Notes under the pieces: model-generated | Told to the model about the DNA's origin: nothing | The model's database searches: none | Seen by the model: the letters and a program-made list of their open reading frames with translations, nothing else | Shown here: in pieces, positions 5,599-5,903 of the stretch | Position numbering within the stretch: the stretch's first letter is position 1 | Layout: every line of letters starts with the position of its first letter | Position numbers and translations under genes: made by a program | Source of the DNA: Rickettsiales bacterium | GTDB lineage: Bacteria; Pseudomonadota; Alphaproteobacteria; Rickettsiales; Anaplasmataceae | Direction: 5' to 3' | NCBI GenBank assembly: GCA_031266615.1 | Contig: JAISAR010000057.1 | Location: 1-5,903, forward strand | Length of the DNA stretch: 5,903 bases

Positions 5599-5903
5599 TA
5601 CCAACCTTTGTTATTGGGGGAGGCAAATAAAATATATCACAAATTCACTCAAACCTGCCAACTGTGGGCAAAAAGAGCGCTTACAGAGTTCTTTCCTTCT
5701 CCATCTAATGCCTAAGCTTAAAACATTAGATGCTTTTGACAAGATACAAGACAACAGTGGAAAAAAGCCATAGCGTCATCCAACAGAAACAAAAAAACTA
5801 CTTGACAACCTTCGCCGTCACCCTTATCATAGTATTGAAGCTATTTGTTTAACTTCCCAATCTGTGCAGGTTAAAATGACAAGAAAACTTGTATTTGGCG
5901 TAC
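5599..5903 (+). pseudogene. Decayed plus-strand reading frame, possibly the C-terminal part of a Fic-family protein; runs off the right edge
   Basis: Two plus-strand frames carry plausible protein sequence. Frame one is open at 5599-5712, has no start codon, and contains LWAKRALTEFF before a TAA at 5713. The second takes over near 5708 (MPKLKTLDAFDKIQDNSGKK), is stopped by TAG at 5771-5773, and is then open for 43 codons to the window end. That last part contains KKLLDNLRRHPYHSIEAICL and, after it, VKMTRKLVFGV. By eye, the helical TLDAFDKIQ stretch followed by a short winged-helix-like segment resembles the C-terminal tail of Fic (AMP-transferase) proteins. The catalytic HPFxxGNGR motif would lie upstream and is not present here. 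A frameshift near 5708-5713 plus the TAG would make this a pseudogene. The Fic assignment is tentative, and short open stretches can arise by chance. Confidence 0.38.
5702..5732. repeat. Perfect 9-bp inverted repeat with 13-nt loop
   Basis: CATCTAATG (5702-5710) and CATTAGATG (5724-5732) are exact reverse complements. The loop contains the palindrome TAAGCTTA (5713-5720), and four T follow on the plus strand at 5734-5737. It sits at the apparent frameshift in the decayed plus-strand frame. It could be a weak terminator, a regulatory palindrome, or a scar of the rearrangement that broke the gene. Confidence 0.55.

Noticed and set aside
1..5903. Prophage, insertion sequence or toxin-antitoxin module in the window
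   Set aside because: No transposase, integrase, phage structural or toxin-like protein is encoded, and no terminal inverted repeats bound any segment.

Overview
The window is AT-rich, compact DNA from an intracellular alphaproteobacterium. Wolbachia (Anaplasmataceae) is the best fit. The reasons are base composition, the style of the housekeeping proteins, an ATP synthase gamma gene away from the other F1 genes (as is usual in Rickettsiales), and a lineage-specific hypothetical gene among conserved ones. The assignment is by recognition, not by a search.

All intact genes lie on the minus strand, so transcription runs from right to left. At the right end (5599-5903) is a decayed plus-strand reading frame, broken by a frameshift and a TAG. 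Its last part resembles the C-terminal winged-helix region of Fic-family proteins. A good sigma70-type promoter (5537-5565) drives atpG (ATP synthase gamma subunit, 4646-5518). pmbA (TldE, the non-catalytic partner of the TldD protease, 3293-4627) follows after 18 nt, so the two form an operon. After a 174-nt gap with a candidate promoter come a cold-shock-domain protein (2864-3118) and a DEAD-box RNA helicase of RhlE type (1600-2853). These two are almost contiguous and look like an RNA-remodelling operon. A 378-nt spacer with two hairpins separates the helicase from an unrecognised 373-residue protein (100-1221) with a very strong ribosome binding site. The first 15 codons of another minus-strand gene run off the left edge.

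The most interesting object is the protein at 100-1221. It has an apparently globular N-terminal region, a disordered linker, an exact 11-residue tandem array (a 33-bp DNA repeat) in which each unit begins with Thr-Gln-(Thr/Met), and a short terminal coiled coil. TQT is the core of the eukaryotic dynein light chain LC8 recognition motif. Evenly spaced TQT motifs in a disordered region next to a coiled coil are the layout of eukaryotic multivalent LC8 clients. A secreted host-dynein-hub effector is therefore a specific, testable hypothesis. It is inferred from the sequence and not proven.
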